A stretch of DNA of 45,148 bases, from NCBI GenBank assembly GCA_904420205.1, contig CAJFUN010000017.1, forward strand, positions 1 to 45,148, written 5' to 3'. Below, in pieces: positions 5,743-13,915 of this stretch. Source of the stretch: Candidatus Parachristensenella avicola. GTDB taxonomy: Bacteria > Bacillota > Clostridia > Christensenellales > UMGS416. How positions within the stretch are numbered: the first letter of the stretch is position 1; every line of letters begins with the position of its first letter. The translations under genes were made by a program, and so were the position numbers. Below the pieces are notes generated by a model that saw nothing but the letters and a program-made list of their open reading frames with translations, was not told the DNA's origin and ran no database searches.

Positions 5743-6515
5743 AATATCAGCAGATCGGCAAGCTCATTAAACGCGACGGGTGTATGATATGGGAGGTTAT
5801 CAACGGCGAGCAATGGGCGGGGCCTCGGGATGCGCTCTATTGCCTGGAGGGTATGCCCAAATGCCAGGGGCCGGATGAAATGCTGCGCATGCTGGGCGTG
5901 GAGGATAACCCGAAAAACATAAGCGTCATGGAATTGGCGGAAGACCGGGCATGGGATGTAGGCCACTACCTATACCAAGCGGATCACCCTACGATCCTGT
6001 CAAGACTAGCCTATCGAGATCTTGGGGGGATCACGATACGATTTGCTTTGACGGCTGGAGGGATAACAAGCATAGACGATGCGCTGCGCCGCCCGTTTGC
6101 ACGGACGGGGGCACAGCTATGCACCATCAAAGAGGCGGACGGCAGTATGCCGATCGTCGCCATGGTTGGCATGATGCCGATAGCGATCATATGGCCGGCG
6201 GAAGAATCTAATCATGGCGAGGATATCACCAACACGCTGCATACCGTGATGGAGGCAAGACGGCGGGAGGCGCAGCGAAAGGACGCGGAAAAGCTGGAAG
6301 ATAACGAGCCGCAGCAGATAGGCATGGAGGGAGTAGAGCAGGGAGAGGCGCTGCCGGACTGCGTCATAGGGTTAGACATGGACCATATGCCGGCCTGCGT
6401 GGACGAGATCATTGATGCATACAACGGGGCGAGGGTCGGATGCAACGAGACGCAGCTGTCGGTATTGACGGATTATTACCGGGAGGCCATGCGCAAATTC
6501 GGGGGCGGCGAATGA
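5730..6515 (+). CDS. Hypothetical phage protein
   Basis: A 261-residue protein of unknown family. The first about 160 residues look globular with beta-rich stretches (LGGITIRFALTAGGITS; PIVAMVGMMPIAIIWPAEE). Residues about 165-195 are charged and helical (MEARRREAQRKDAEKLE), and a C-terminal helical part ends in a Gly-rich tip. No catalytic motif is evident. It overlaps DUF4406 by 13 bp and the following gene by 4 bp, so it is part of the same operon. Isoleucine is often encoded by ATA here, typical of this prophage. Confidence 0.55.
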   Translation: MDGMKYQQIGKLIKRDGCMIWEVINGEQWAGPRDALYCLEGMPKCQGPDEMLRMLGVEDNPKNISVMELAEDRAWDVGHYLYQADHPTILSRLAYRDLGGITIRFALTAGGITSIDDALRRPFARTGAQLCTIKEADGSMPIVAMVGMMPIAIIWPAEESNHGEDITNTLHTVMEARRREAQRKDAEKLEDNEPQQIGMEGVEQGEALPDCVIGLDMDHMPACVDEIIDAYNGARVGCNETQLSVLTDYYREAMRKFGGGE

Positions 6516-6988
6516 AAAAGGAGCACTATAGGGATTACGCGACGGCCGCCTACCGCATCCGGGCAAGGCTGGGCAGCGCCCGGGAATATGCTGCAAAGAT
6601 ATGGGATCAAGCCATGGCGCAAAACCCTGGGCAGGAGGGCCCGGCGGGCGGCTTGGGGAATCCGACGGAAGCCGCCGTGATTGCGGCGGAAAGATCGCTG
6701 GAGGAAAAGCGGGCTGTGCTGGAGGACCTGGAGGCGGCGGACAGGGCCATGCAGATCATACAGAGTAAGCCGCAGGGAGAGGGCATGCTGGACGCGCTGC
6801 GGATCGTCTACATGTCGGAGCCCGACCGACCGATGCAGCGCGGCGAAATCGCGGCGAGGGCACAGGCGGCGGCGGAGGAAATCCATGTAGATATCGCCAC
6901 AATATACAGATGGTTGTGGATGGCGCGGCGACTTTTTGCGCAAGAGCGAGGGCTGCGGGTTAAAGATGCGAGTAGTGCGGGGGTATAA
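6512..6988 (+). CDS. Putative late-gene regulator (RinA/ArpU-position protein)
   Basis: A 158-residue, largely helical protein. It ends with a likely winged or sigma-4-like helix-turn-helix: MQRGEIAARAQAAAEEIHVD then IATIYRWLWMARRLFAQERG. Proteins of the ArpU/RinA/sigma-like group occupy this position, last gene before HNH-terminase, and switch on late genes in Gram-positive phages. I see similarity of architecture, not a firm family match. ATG 6512 overlaps the preceding stop. Immediately downstream lie a strong extended -10 and a terminator, plausible targets of this protein. Confidence 0.5.
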   Translation: MKKEHYRDYATAAYRIRARLGSAREYAAKIWDQAMAQNPGQEGPAGGLGNPTEAAVIAAERSLEEKRAVLEDLEAADRAMQIIQSKPQGEGMLDALRIVYMSEPDRPMQRGEIAARAQAAAEEIHVDIATIYRWLWMARRLFAQERGLRVKDASSAGV

Positions 6989-6990
6989 AC

Positions 6991-6999
6991 TGGTATACT
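6991..6999 (+). promoter_or_regulatory. Extended -10 promoter for late genes
   Basis: TGGTATACT at 6991-6999 fits an extended -10 (TGnTATAAT) with one mismatch. No good -35 is found about 17 bp upstream, where the sequence is GC-rich, so an activator may be needed. Transcription would begin near 7006 and meet the hairpin at 7028 within about 25 nucleotides. Confidence 0.5.
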
Positions 7000-7027
7000 G
7001 GGTACAGTTGAGATAGTTGGATAGATC

Positions 7028-7058
7028 AACGGCCGGGAGCAAGCCTTCCGGCCGTTTT
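7028..7058 (+). terminator. Intrinsic terminator ahead of HNH-terminase
   Basis: Perfect 9-bp stem AACGGCCGG (7028-7036) / CCGGCCGTT (7048-7056) with an 11-nt loop and TTTT at 7055-7058. It separates the early/middle operon from the packaging genes. It could also gate the promoter just upstream. Confidence 0.75.
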
Positions 7059-7070
7059 GCGTACAGGGCA

Positions 7071-7427
7071 ATGGATAAGGCGTTTTTGCGTTGGATGACC
7101 AAGATTATAGCGGACGGGCAGGAGCACAGGTTTTATACATGCCGGGCGTGGTTGGACGTAAGGGATAAGGTGCTGGATATGGACAGGCACGAGTGCCAGA
7201 TCCACAAAGCCAGAGGGAGATATAAGCGGGCGGACTTGGTGCACCATATCAACCACCTAAAGGACGCGCCAGATCTAGCGCTGTCTATATGGTACCAGGA
7301 TGATGGAGGTCAGCGGCAGCGCAACCTCATCAGCGTGTGCAAGGACTGCCACGAGACGGAGTGCCACCCGGAGAGGTTGCGGAAATATAAGCCAAAGCCG
7401 CCGGTTACGCGGGAGCGCTGGGACTGA
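7071..7427 (+). CDS. HNH endonuclease (packaging-associated)
   Basis: A 118-residue protein with an HNH/treble-clef nuclease pattern: a Cys in RFYTCRAWLD, CQIHKARGRY, the catalytic LVHHINHLKD and a closing LISVCKDCHETECHPE. HNH proteins next to terminase genes are known to help terminase cut at cos in HK97-type phages. The start is taken at ATG 7071, which lies after the terminator. The frame is open back to 7017, but that start would put the terminator inside the gene. The SD is weak (CAGGG). Confidence 0.85.
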   Translation: MDKAFLRWMTKIIADGQEHRFYTCRAWLDVRDKVLDMDRHECQIHKARGRYKRADLVHHINHLKDAPDLALSIWYQDDGGQRQRNLISVCKDCHETECHPERLRKYKPKPPVTRERWD

Positions 7428-7482
7428 TACCCCCCCTTCAAAAAAACCAATTTTTTTCAAAATTGTTTACTCGTGAGGGTCC
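7428..7482 (+). other. Candidate cos region
   Basis: The 55-bp gap between HNH and small terminase holds a C7 run (ACCCCCCCTTC), an A7 and T7 pair (AAAAAAACC AATTTTTTT) and an AT-rich stretch before the terminase SD. In HNH-type cos phages the cohesive-end site often lies here. The exact cut cannot be read from the sequence. Confidence 0.35.
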
Positions 7483-7878
7483 ATGACATTTCGGGGAAAT
7501 CCCGCGCCCACGCGCGCGCGGAGGGCCGAAACCGAGGAATGGGGAGCAGAAATGAAAGGATATGCCAGGACAAAAGAGTATGCGCAACTAAAGCGATCCA
7601 TGATCGAAAACCTGGAAGCGCGGGGTTTGGCAGAGCATGCGTATACCGACAAAGTCAAAGAATATATGGATTTTTGGGTGCAGAGGAAACAGCTAAAGGA
7701 TGATATCGACAGCCGGGGCGTATCAGTGATGGACGAAAAGCGCGGCATGATGGTAGAAAACCGGAGCGTATCGCTGGAGGTGCAGGTATCACGGCAAATG
7801 CTGGCGATCTTTACCGCGCTTGGATTTAAGGAGGACGCGCTGGCCGAACCGCAGGGCGGTGAGGACGATGAGCTCTAA
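7483..7878 (+). CDS. Terminase small subunit (P27-like)
   Basis: Up to 131 residues. The C-terminal half matches the P27-type small terminase pattern: QLKDDIDSRGVSVMD then SLEVQVSRQMLAIFTALGF. It binds phage DNA at the packaging site and recruits the large subunit. ATG 7483 has GAGGG upstream. ATG 7552, with GGGGAG at better spacing, is a real alternative that would give 108 residues. The stretch 7483-7551 is unusually GC-rich (alternating CGCGCG) and could instead be packaging-site DNA. It overlaps the large subunit by 11 bp. Confidence 0.8.
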   Translation: MTFRGNPAPTRARRAETEEWGAEMKGYARTKEYAQLKRSMIENLEARGLAEHAYTDKVKEYMDFWVQRKQLKDDIDSRGVSVMDEKRGMMVENRSVSLEVQVSRQMLAIFTALGFKEDALAEPQGGEDDEL

Positions 7879-9535
7879 TCTATGCCCGGAAATTTTGGAA
7901 TACCTTGAACAGGTGGAAAGCAACACGCCGAGAGCATGCCCGGAACAGCACGCGCTGGCCGCTATGATTCGGGCATGTTTTGACCGGGAAGAAATCCGCG
8001 TAGATACCGACCAGCTGAAAAAGTACCTGGGATTGGCGCGGTATTTTCCGTTTGAACTTTTTGCATGGCAGAAATTTTTGATTGCGTTATGGGATTGCAG
8101 CTATAAACCGGACGGACGGCCGCGATGGAAAACCCTGCTTTGCATGGTAGGGAGAGGCGCAGGGAAGGACGGATTTATCGCTTTTGATAGCGCATGCTCG
8201 ATAAGCCCATATAATCCGGTATCGCACTACAACGTGGATATATGCGCCAACAACGAGGAGCAGGCCGTCACGCCGGTCAAAGACCTGGCGGAAGTGCTGG
8301 AGACGCCGACCTATGAGGCCAAGCTAAAAAAGCATTACTACCACACCAAAGAGCTTATACAGGGCCGAAAAAACAAAGGGGTAATGAAAGGCCGGACGAA
8401 TAACCCCAAGGGCCGGGACGGCATGCGATCCGGTAAAGTGATCTTTAACGAGGTACACCAGTTCGAAAACTATGATAACATCAAGGTTTTTGTCACAGGG
8501 CAGGGAAAGGTGGCGCAGCCGCGCGTCGGGATCTTTACATCAAACGGCGAGGTAAGCGACGGGCCGCTGGACGACTATCTGGCACGGGGCAGAAGGATAC
8601 TTTTTGATGGGGAACCGGATAATGGATTTTTACCATTTATCTGCTGCCTGGAGACGCGGGAGCAGGTACACGACCCGGATAATTGGCACATGGCAAACCC
8701 GTCTCTCCAATACCTCCCGCAGCTCTTGCAAGAAACCGAGGATGAATACCGGGATTGGCGGGAGCATCCCGAACAAAACGGCGACTTTTTGACAAAACGG
8801 ATGGGACTGCGGGCAGGCCAGAAAGAAATATCGGTCACAGATTATGAAAAAGTCAAAGCGACCAATAGGCCCATACCGGATATGCGGGGATGGTCATGCA
8901 CGGTGGGACTCGACTATGCGGAGCTCAACGACTGGGCAGCCGTGAACCTGCATTTCCGCCGGGGTAACGAACGGTACGACATCAATCGGTCATGGGTGTG
9001 CAGCCAGTCAAGGACGCTGCCGCGCGTAAAAGCGCCGTGGCAGGAGTGGGGGCGGCGCGACCTGATAACCGTCGTGGACGACGTAAGCATAAGCCCGGTA
9101 ATGCTGGCGGAATACATCCGGGAGATGGGCCGCCGGTACAACATCAAAATGATGGCTATGGACCATTTTAGGTGGACGCTCGTATCGGAGGCCATGCAGG
9201 CCATTGGGTTTGACGCAAGGGATAAAGACCGTGTCAAGCTTATACGCCCGTCGGATATCATGATGGTCGAGCCGGTAATCCAAGAGTGTTTTGACCGTCA
9301 ATATTTTGCCTGGGGAGACAACCCGCCGCTAAGGTGGGCCGTGAACAACACCAAGCGGGTGCGGAGCTCGAAAAAGGCAGGCGTGGACACGGGCAATTAT
9401 ATCTACGCCAAGATCGAGGGGAAGAGCAGAAAGACCGACCCATTTATGGCGCTTGTGGCAAGCATGGTTATCGAGCCGGTATTGGGGACGGGAAAACCGA
9501 TAAAAGCGCCGGCAATGGGCGCGATTTTGCTATAA
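7868..9535 (+). CDS. Terminase large subunit
   Basis: A 555-residue packaging motor. The N-terminal ATPase has an unusual Walker A, VGRGAGKDG, near residue 95, and Walker B KVIFNEVH near 190. The C-terminal nuclease starts at VGLDYAELND near residue 345, with later acidic positions in MAMDHFRW and KTDPFMAL. It pumps DNA into the prohead and cuts it. ATG 7868 lies inside the end of the small subunit gene; the longer open frame upstream is overlap only. The sequence resembles the Terminase_1/HK97 group, in line with the HK97-type portal, protease and capsid that follow. Confidence 0.95.
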   Translation: MSSNLCPEILEYLEQVESNTPRACPEQHALAAMIRACFDREEIRVDTDQLKKYLGLARYFPFELFAWQKFLIALWDCSYKPDGRPRWKTLLCMVGRGAGKDGFIAFDSACSISPYNPVSHYNVDICANNEEQAVTPVKDLAEVLETPTYEAKLKKHYYHTKELIQGRKNKGVMKGRTNNPKGRDGMRSGKVIFNEVHQFENYDNIKVFVTGQGKVAQPRVGIFTSNGEVSDGPLDDYLARGRRILFDGEPDNGFLPFICCLETREQVHDPDNWHMANPSLQYLPQLLQETEDEYRDWREHPEQNGDFLTKRMGLRAGQKEISVTDYEKVKATNRPIPDMRGWSCTVGLDYAELNDWAAVNLHFRRGNERYDINRSWVCSQSRTLPRVKAPWQEWGRRDLITVVDDVSISPVMLAEYIREMGRRYNIKMMAMDHFRWTLVSEAMQAIGFDARDKDRVKLIRPSDIMMVEPVIQECFDRQYFAWGDNPPLRWAVNNTKRVRSSKKAGVDTGNYIYAKIEGKSRKTDPFMALVASMVIEPVLGTGKPIKAPAMGAILL

Positions 9536-9547
9536 GGAGGTGATTGG

Positions 9548-10717
9548 ATGGCGTTTAACTTTTTCCGGTTTTTGCGCCCGAAGTCGGGGACGCCGGCATA
9601 CCGGGAAATCACGTGCAAAGAGCTAAGCGAGGCGGCGGAAGAAATCCGGATCCGGGAGCTGTGCTTTTGGATATGCGTGGACATGATTGCCAACGCAATC
9701 GGGCGATGCGAATTTAGGACCTTTGTAGACGGCAAAGAAATCAAAGGGAAGGAATATTACCTGTGGAACATCGAGCCGAACACGAATCAAAATTCGACGG
9801 CGTTTTTGCATAAGCTCATCGCAAAATTGTGCAGCGAAAACGAGGCGCTCATCCTAACGGTAGGCAGCCGGGCGGGCATGGAGATGCTGGCCGTGGCCGA
9901 TACCTGGGAGCGCCCCATGGAGTATCCGATAAAAAAACAGGAATACCGGGGCGTAACCGTGGGAGAGGTATCCTATAGCAAAACCTTCGCAGAAAATGAA
10001 GTCATGCACCTAAGATTGAACGACCGGAACATCAAGCCGGTTATTGACGGGATGTATGCCGCCTACTGGAGGATGGCCGAAGCGGCCATGAAGGACTATG
10101 CATGGCGCAAAGGCAAGCATTGGAAGGTGCACGTCGGGCAGGTGCAAGAGGGCGAAGAAGGATGGCAGGAAAATTTCCAGGTCATGATTAGCAAGATGGT
10201 CAAACCATTTTTTGAGAGCGGATCGGCGGTACTGCCTGAGTTTGACGGCTATAAATACGAGGACATGAGCGGCGACAGCGGGCAGGGGGACACGCGGGAT
10301 ATCAAAGCGATGGTAGAGGATATCTTTGACTTTACCGCGCGGGCTATGCTAATCCCGGCCGTCTTGGTCAACGGCAAAATTGAGGGGACCGAGGACGCCA
10401 ACAAGCGATTTTTGACCAGCTGCATCGACCCGATCTGCGACCAGCTCCAAGAGGAGATCACGCGGAAACGCTACGGATATGAGCAATGGGAGCGCGGGAC
10501 ATATATCAAGGTAGATAGCAGCTCTATCCTGCACTTTGACATGTTTGCAGAGGCACCCAACGTCGAGAAATTGGTGGGATCGGGCGCGTATACGATCAAC
10601 GACCTGCGCAGGGCGGCAAACCAGCCGGAAATCCCGGAACCGTGGGCGGATCAGCACTATATGACAAAAAACATTGCGGCAATGAGCGAGATAACCCGCC
10701 AAGTAGACGGCGGGTAG
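9548..10717 (+). CDS. Portal protein, HK97 family
   Basis: A 389-residue protein downstream of TerL with strong SD AAGGAGGTG. Family features include the N-terminal CFWICVDMIANAIGRCEF, the long helix region and DIFDFTARAMLIPAVLVNG. The C-terminal SGAYTINDLRRAANQPEIPE is the typical portal motif in which G..T.NE.R...G.PE is common. Twelve copies form the DNA entry ring. The length is normal for the family. Confidence 0.93.
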   Translation: MAFNFFRFLRPKSGTPAYREITCKELSEAAEEIRIRELCFWICVDMIANAIGRCEFRTFVDGKEIKGKEYYLWNIEPNTNQNSTAFLHKLIAKLCSENEALILTVGSRAGMEMLAVADTWERPMEYPIKKQEYRGVTVGEVSYSKTFAENEVMHLRLNDRNIKPVIDGMYAAYWRMAEAAMKDYAWRKGKHWKVHVGQVQEGEEGWQENFQVMISKMVKPFFESGSAVLPEFDGYKYEDMSGDSGQGDTRDIKAMVEDIFDFTARAMLIPAVLVNGKIEGTEDANKRFLTSCIDPICDQLQEEITRKRYGYEQWERGTYIKVDSSSILHFDMFAEAPNVEKLVGSGAYTINDLRRAANQPEIPEPWADQHYMTKNIAAMSEITRQVDGG

Positions 10718-10729
10718 AAGGGAGGAAAA

Positions 10730-11416
10730 ATGGCGGGACTTTATTATGCGGTTCAGCAGATGGGGCGAGAGGCGGATATCTGGATATTTGGCGACATTAC
10801 CCGGTATCCGATGGACGACAGCGACATGAGCGCGGGGAGATTGGTGGATAAAATCGCAGAGCTGGAGGCCGACGCGCTCAATGTCCATATCGACAGCTAC
10901 GGCGGATCGGTATCGGAGGGCTGGGCGATCTACAACGCGCTGCGGCAGTTTAGGGGGAGGGTCACGACATACGGCGATGGGTTCGTCGCGTCGGCGGCGC
11001 TCTATCCGTTCCTGGCCGGCGAAGAACGGTTTGCATCTACGCTATCGGCCTATTATCTCCACGAGGTCATGACCTGGGGAGACGGGTATGCGGACGACTT
11101 GCGCAAGGCGGCGGATGAGGCAGACCGGCTGACGGAGATCGGCGTAAAGGCCTTTGTGGAGCGCACGGGCATGACGGAGGATGAGGTACGCGCGCTCATG
11201 CAGGCAGAAACATGGCTCACGCCGGAGGAAGCCATGGCGCGGGGTATCGCGACGGCGATCAAAGAGGACGCCATGCAGCGGCGAACGCAAAGCGCAAAAA
11301 GGCAGGTCATGCAAAAAATGAGGGACGCGGCGGAAAAGGGCGAGGAACCCCGACGGCAAAAAGGAAAAGAACCACCCCGCAGCGGGATTATGGAAACGCT
11401 GGCGGGGATTTTTTAA
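10730..11416 (+). CDS. ClpP-like prohead maturation protease
   Basis: A 228-residue serine protease of the ClpP fold. Visible are NVHIDSYGGSVSEGWAIYNA, the nucleophile Ser88 in GFVASAA, and His111 in YYLHEVMTW. The later EETWLTPEEAMARG-like segment (ETWLTPEEAMARGIATAI) is typical after the catalytic Asp region. It trims capsid protein during head maturation. The charged Lys/Arg-rich C-terminus (about 185-228) is a probable scaffold-like tail. The SD is AGGGAGG, and the gene lies in the standard portal-protease-capsid order. Confidence 0.95.
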   Translation: MAGLYYAVQQMGREADIWIFGDITRYPMDDSDMSAGRLVDKIAELEADALNVHIDSYGGSVSEGWAIYNALRQFRGRVTTYGDGFVASAALYPFLAGEERFASTLSAYYLHEVMTWGDGYADDLRKAADEADRLTEIGVKAFVERTGMTEDEVRALMQAETWLTPEEAMARGIATAIKEDAMQRRTQSAKRQVMQKMRDAAEKGEEPRRQKGKEPPRSGIMETLAGIF

Positions 11417-11435
11417 CGAAAAAATGGAGGTAAAC

Positions 11436-12911
11436 ATGAGAGCGAACGACATTAACAACCGCGAGGAAGTACGCGCCAGGATGCAGCAGGCGCTCCGCAA
11501 CAACGACAGCCAGGGGTTTTACGACGCATTTGACCAGATGCTCGGATGCATCGAGCAGGACATCCGGCAGGACTACGACGCGCATGTTGAGAGCCTGCGG
11601 CAGGATATGGACGGGCGCGTGCTGGCGGCCCGAGGGATCCGGCAGCTGACCAGCAAAGAGCGCGAATATTACCAGGCCCTGGGCAAGGCGATGCAGTCCA
11701 ACGACCCCAAGCAGGCGCTGGCAAACATTGGCGTGACCATGCCGGAAACGGTGGTCGACGCCGTATTTGATGAGCTGCAAACCGCGCACCCGCTGCTGTC
11801 GCGCATTAACTTTATGCCGACGGGCGGCGCGATCAAGCTGCTGGTAAATCAAAATGGCTACCAGGAGGCGACGTGGGGCGAACTGTGCGACGAAATCGTC
11901 AAGGAGCTGACATCCGGATTTGTCGCCGTGGATACGGGCCTATATAAGCTGTCGGCATTTTTGCCGGTGTGCAAGGCCATGCTGGAGCTGGGGCCGGAAT
12001 GGTTGGATAATTACGTACGCCAGGTGCTGTATGAGGCGCTGTCCAACGGCATGGAGGCCGGGATTGTAACGGGCGACGGCAATAAAAAGCCCATCGGCAT
12101 GAACCGGAAGGTGGGCGACGGCGTATCCGTAACCGGGGGCGTATACCCGGAAAAAGCCAAGGTCAAGATCACGGACCTCCGGCCGGAAACCATCGGCAAT
12201 CTGCTGTCGCTCATGGCGGTGGACGCCAATGGTAAGCCCCGCCAGGTACGCGACCTGCTGCTGATTGTCAACCCGCAGGACTATTTCCAACGGGTCATGC
12301 CGGCTACGACCGTTATGGCGCCGGACGGCACCTACCGCAACGATATCCTGCCTTATCCCATGACCGTGATCCAATCCGCAGCGCTGGATCGGGGAGCGGC
12401 AATCCTGGGCATGGGCTACCGCTACTTTGCGGCGGCGGGAACCAGCCCCGAAGGGCGGATCGAGTACAGCGATCACTACCAATTCCTGGAGGACAACCGG
12501 GTATATCTTATCAAGGCGTATGCTAACGGTATGCCGCTGGATAATAATGCGTTTGTCTACCTGGATATCTCCGGCCTGACTCCGGCCGCGTACCGGGTGG
12601 AGCAGGTCACGCCGCCCACCCCGTCGGACGACGCGACCCTGGCCGACCTTAAAATCGGCAGCCTGACCCTAACGCCGGCCTTTGCCTCGGGGACGACGAC
12701 CTACACGGCCGCTACCACCAACGCGACCAATACGGTGACGGCTACGCCGGCTGATGCGGGTGCGAAAATTAAGGTAACGGTAAACGACAGCGAGATCGAC
12801 AACGGATCGGCTGCGACTTGGAATAGCGGGAGCAATACCGTAAAGGTGGACGTAACGGCAGCGGACGGCACGACGACCAAGGCATATACCGTGACCGTTA
12901 CCAAGTCGTAA
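11436..12911 (+). CDS. Major capsid protein (HK97) with C-terminal cadherin-like domain
   Basis: A 491-residue protein. Residues about 1-95 are a helical, charged delta-type scaffold domain. The HK97 shell domain follows (IGVTMPETVVDAVFDELQ, VQNGYQEATW-like NQNGYQEATWGEL, SAALDRGAAILGMGYRYFA, EDNRVYLIKAYANGMP). Residues about 397-491 form an extra beta-sandwich of the cadherin-like type (LADLKIGSLTLTPAFASG, TTYTA, GSNTVKVDVTAADGTTTKAY). Such domains usually display on the capsid surface. The start is ATG 11436, preceded by TGGAGG; an ATG at 11424 overlaps that SD. The stop TAA overlaps the next ATG by one base. Confidence 0.93.
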   Translation: MRANDINNREEVRARMQQALRNNDSQGFYDAFDQMLGCIEQDIRQDYDAHVESLRQDMDGRVLAARGIRQLTSKEREYYQALGKAMQSNDPKQALANIGVTMPETVVDAVFDELQTAHPLLSRINFMPTGGAIKLLVNQNGYQEATWGELCDEIVKELTSGFVAVDTGLYKLSAFLPVCKAMLELGPEWLDNYVRQVLYEALSNGMEAGIVTGDGNKKPIGMNRKVGDGVSVTGGVYPEKAKVKITDLRPETIGNLLSLMAVDANGKPRQVRDLLLIVNPQDYFQRVMPATTVMAPDGTYRNDILPYPMTVIQSAALDRGAAILGMGYRYFAAAGTSPEGRIEYSDHYQFLEDNRVYLIKAYANGMPLDNNAFVYLDISGLTPAAYRVEQVTPPTPSDDATLADLKIGSLTLTPAFASGTTTYTAATTNATNTVTATPADAGAKIKVTVNDSEIDNGSAATWNSGSNTVKVDVTAADGTTTKAYTVTVTKS

Positions 12912-13234
12912 TGGCCGGTAGAGCAGACCTGCCCGCCGGACTGCTGGAGGATGTAAAAAACTATTTAGACATTACATGGGACGATGAGGCCACCGACAAA
13001 AAGATCGGTGGCCTTATTGCGTCCGGTATGGCTTATCTGGACGGCAAAAGCGGGGAGGCAGAGGATTACACAGCGGACGGGACGCCACGAATGCTGCTGA
13101 TGGAGTATGTGCGGTATGCGCGGGACAGCGCTTTGGACGTCTATGAGAACAACTACACAAACATGATCTTGTCAATGCAAAACGAAAGGGCGGTGGCCCG
13201 GTATGTGGAAAGCGCCGAACAGGCCGAACCATGA
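12911..13234 (+). CDS. Head-tail connector (gp6-like)
   Basis: A 107-residue helical protein: LLEDVKNYLDITWDDEATDK, KKIGGLIASGMAYLDGKSG, LLMEYVRYARDSALDVYENN. This is the pattern of HK97 gp6-like connectors that form a ring below the portal. It follows the capsid gene with a one-base stop-start overlap (TAATG). Length and position agree with the family. Confidence 0.85.
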   Translation: MAGRADLPAGLLEDVKNYLDITWDDEATDKKIGGLIASGMAYLDGKSGEAEDYTADGTPRMLLMEYVRYARDSALDVYENNYTNMILSMQNERAVARYVESAEQAEP

Positions 13235-13583
13235 GATTAGCCAGGATTACAATGACGGGATCGTGACGGTCTATAGCGTGAGCGACGCGGCGCAGCCAGG
13301 ATACAAGCCCGAAAAAAAGCTGGAGGTAAAAGCAAAGCTGCGCTATGCGGAGCGGCGCGTCGGGATCCAACGGTACTATGAGGCCCGACAGAACCAGGTG
13401 CAGGTTGAGCGGGTGATCCGTGTGCAGCGCGGGATTGCGATCACAAACCAGGACGAGGCCGAAACCGAGGACGGAAAGCGCTATGCCGTGGAGCAGGTGC
13501 AGACGGTAGACGGCGTATGGCCGCCGTCGCTGGATATTACCTTGGCGGCGATCCGTCAGCGGCGGGGAGGGACAGAAGAATGA
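13203..13583 (+). CDS. Head closure / head-tail adaptor protein
   Basis: A 126-residue protein with a small beta-barrel pattern: YNDGIVTVYSV, KPEKKLEVKAKLRYAERRVG, QVERVIRVQRGIAITNQDEA, YAVEQVQTVDGVWPPSLDIT. It fits the SPP1 gp16 / HK97 gp7-type stopper position. It overlaps the connector gene by 32 bp. The N-terminal about 10 residues may be extra, because no closer start in frame was found. Confidence 0.75.
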   Translation: MWKAPNRPNHEISQDYNDGIVTVYSVSDAAQPGYKPEKKLEVKAKLRYAERRVGIQRYYEARQNQVQVERVIRVQRGIAITNQDEAETEDGKRYAVEQVQTVDGVWPPSLDITLAAIRQRRGGTEE

Positions 13584-13915
13584 CATGGTACGAAAAAATC
13601 ATAGCCGCCCATACCGCCGTGACCGATGCCGTGAGCCACTATGAGCGGCTGCAATCAGACCGGTACTTTGTATGGCAGGAGGAAAGCCGCGACGACTTTA
13701 TGGCGGACGGAATCCACGCAGAAAAGGCTGTAACAGGTACGACAGATCTATTTACCAAGCTGGAATTTGACCCATGGGCGGAAGCATTGGAGCAATCCAT
13801 GACGGCTATGGGGATCCCGTGGGCCTTGGAATCGGTGCAATACGAGGACGATACCGGGTTTATCCACCTGGAATGGACATGGGAGGCGACGGACGACGGC
13901 GACGATACGGTTTAA
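13580..13915 (+). CDS. Tail completion-type protein (position-based)
   Basis: A 111-residue protein that overlaps the previous gene by 4 bp (ATGA) with GGGGAGGG as SD. Features: MTWYEKIIAAHTAVTDAVSH, then FVWQEESRDDFMADG, and a beta C-terminus GFIHLEWTWEATDDGDD. It sits between head closure and the gp10-like protein, where minor tail or tail-completion proteins occur. The family is not recognised beyond position. Confidence 0.55.
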   Translation: MTWYEKIIAAHTAVTDAVSHYERLQSDRYFVWQEESRDDFMADGIHAEKAVTGTTDLFTKLEFDPWAEALEQSMTAMGIPWALESVQYEDDTGFIHLEWTWEATDDGDDTV

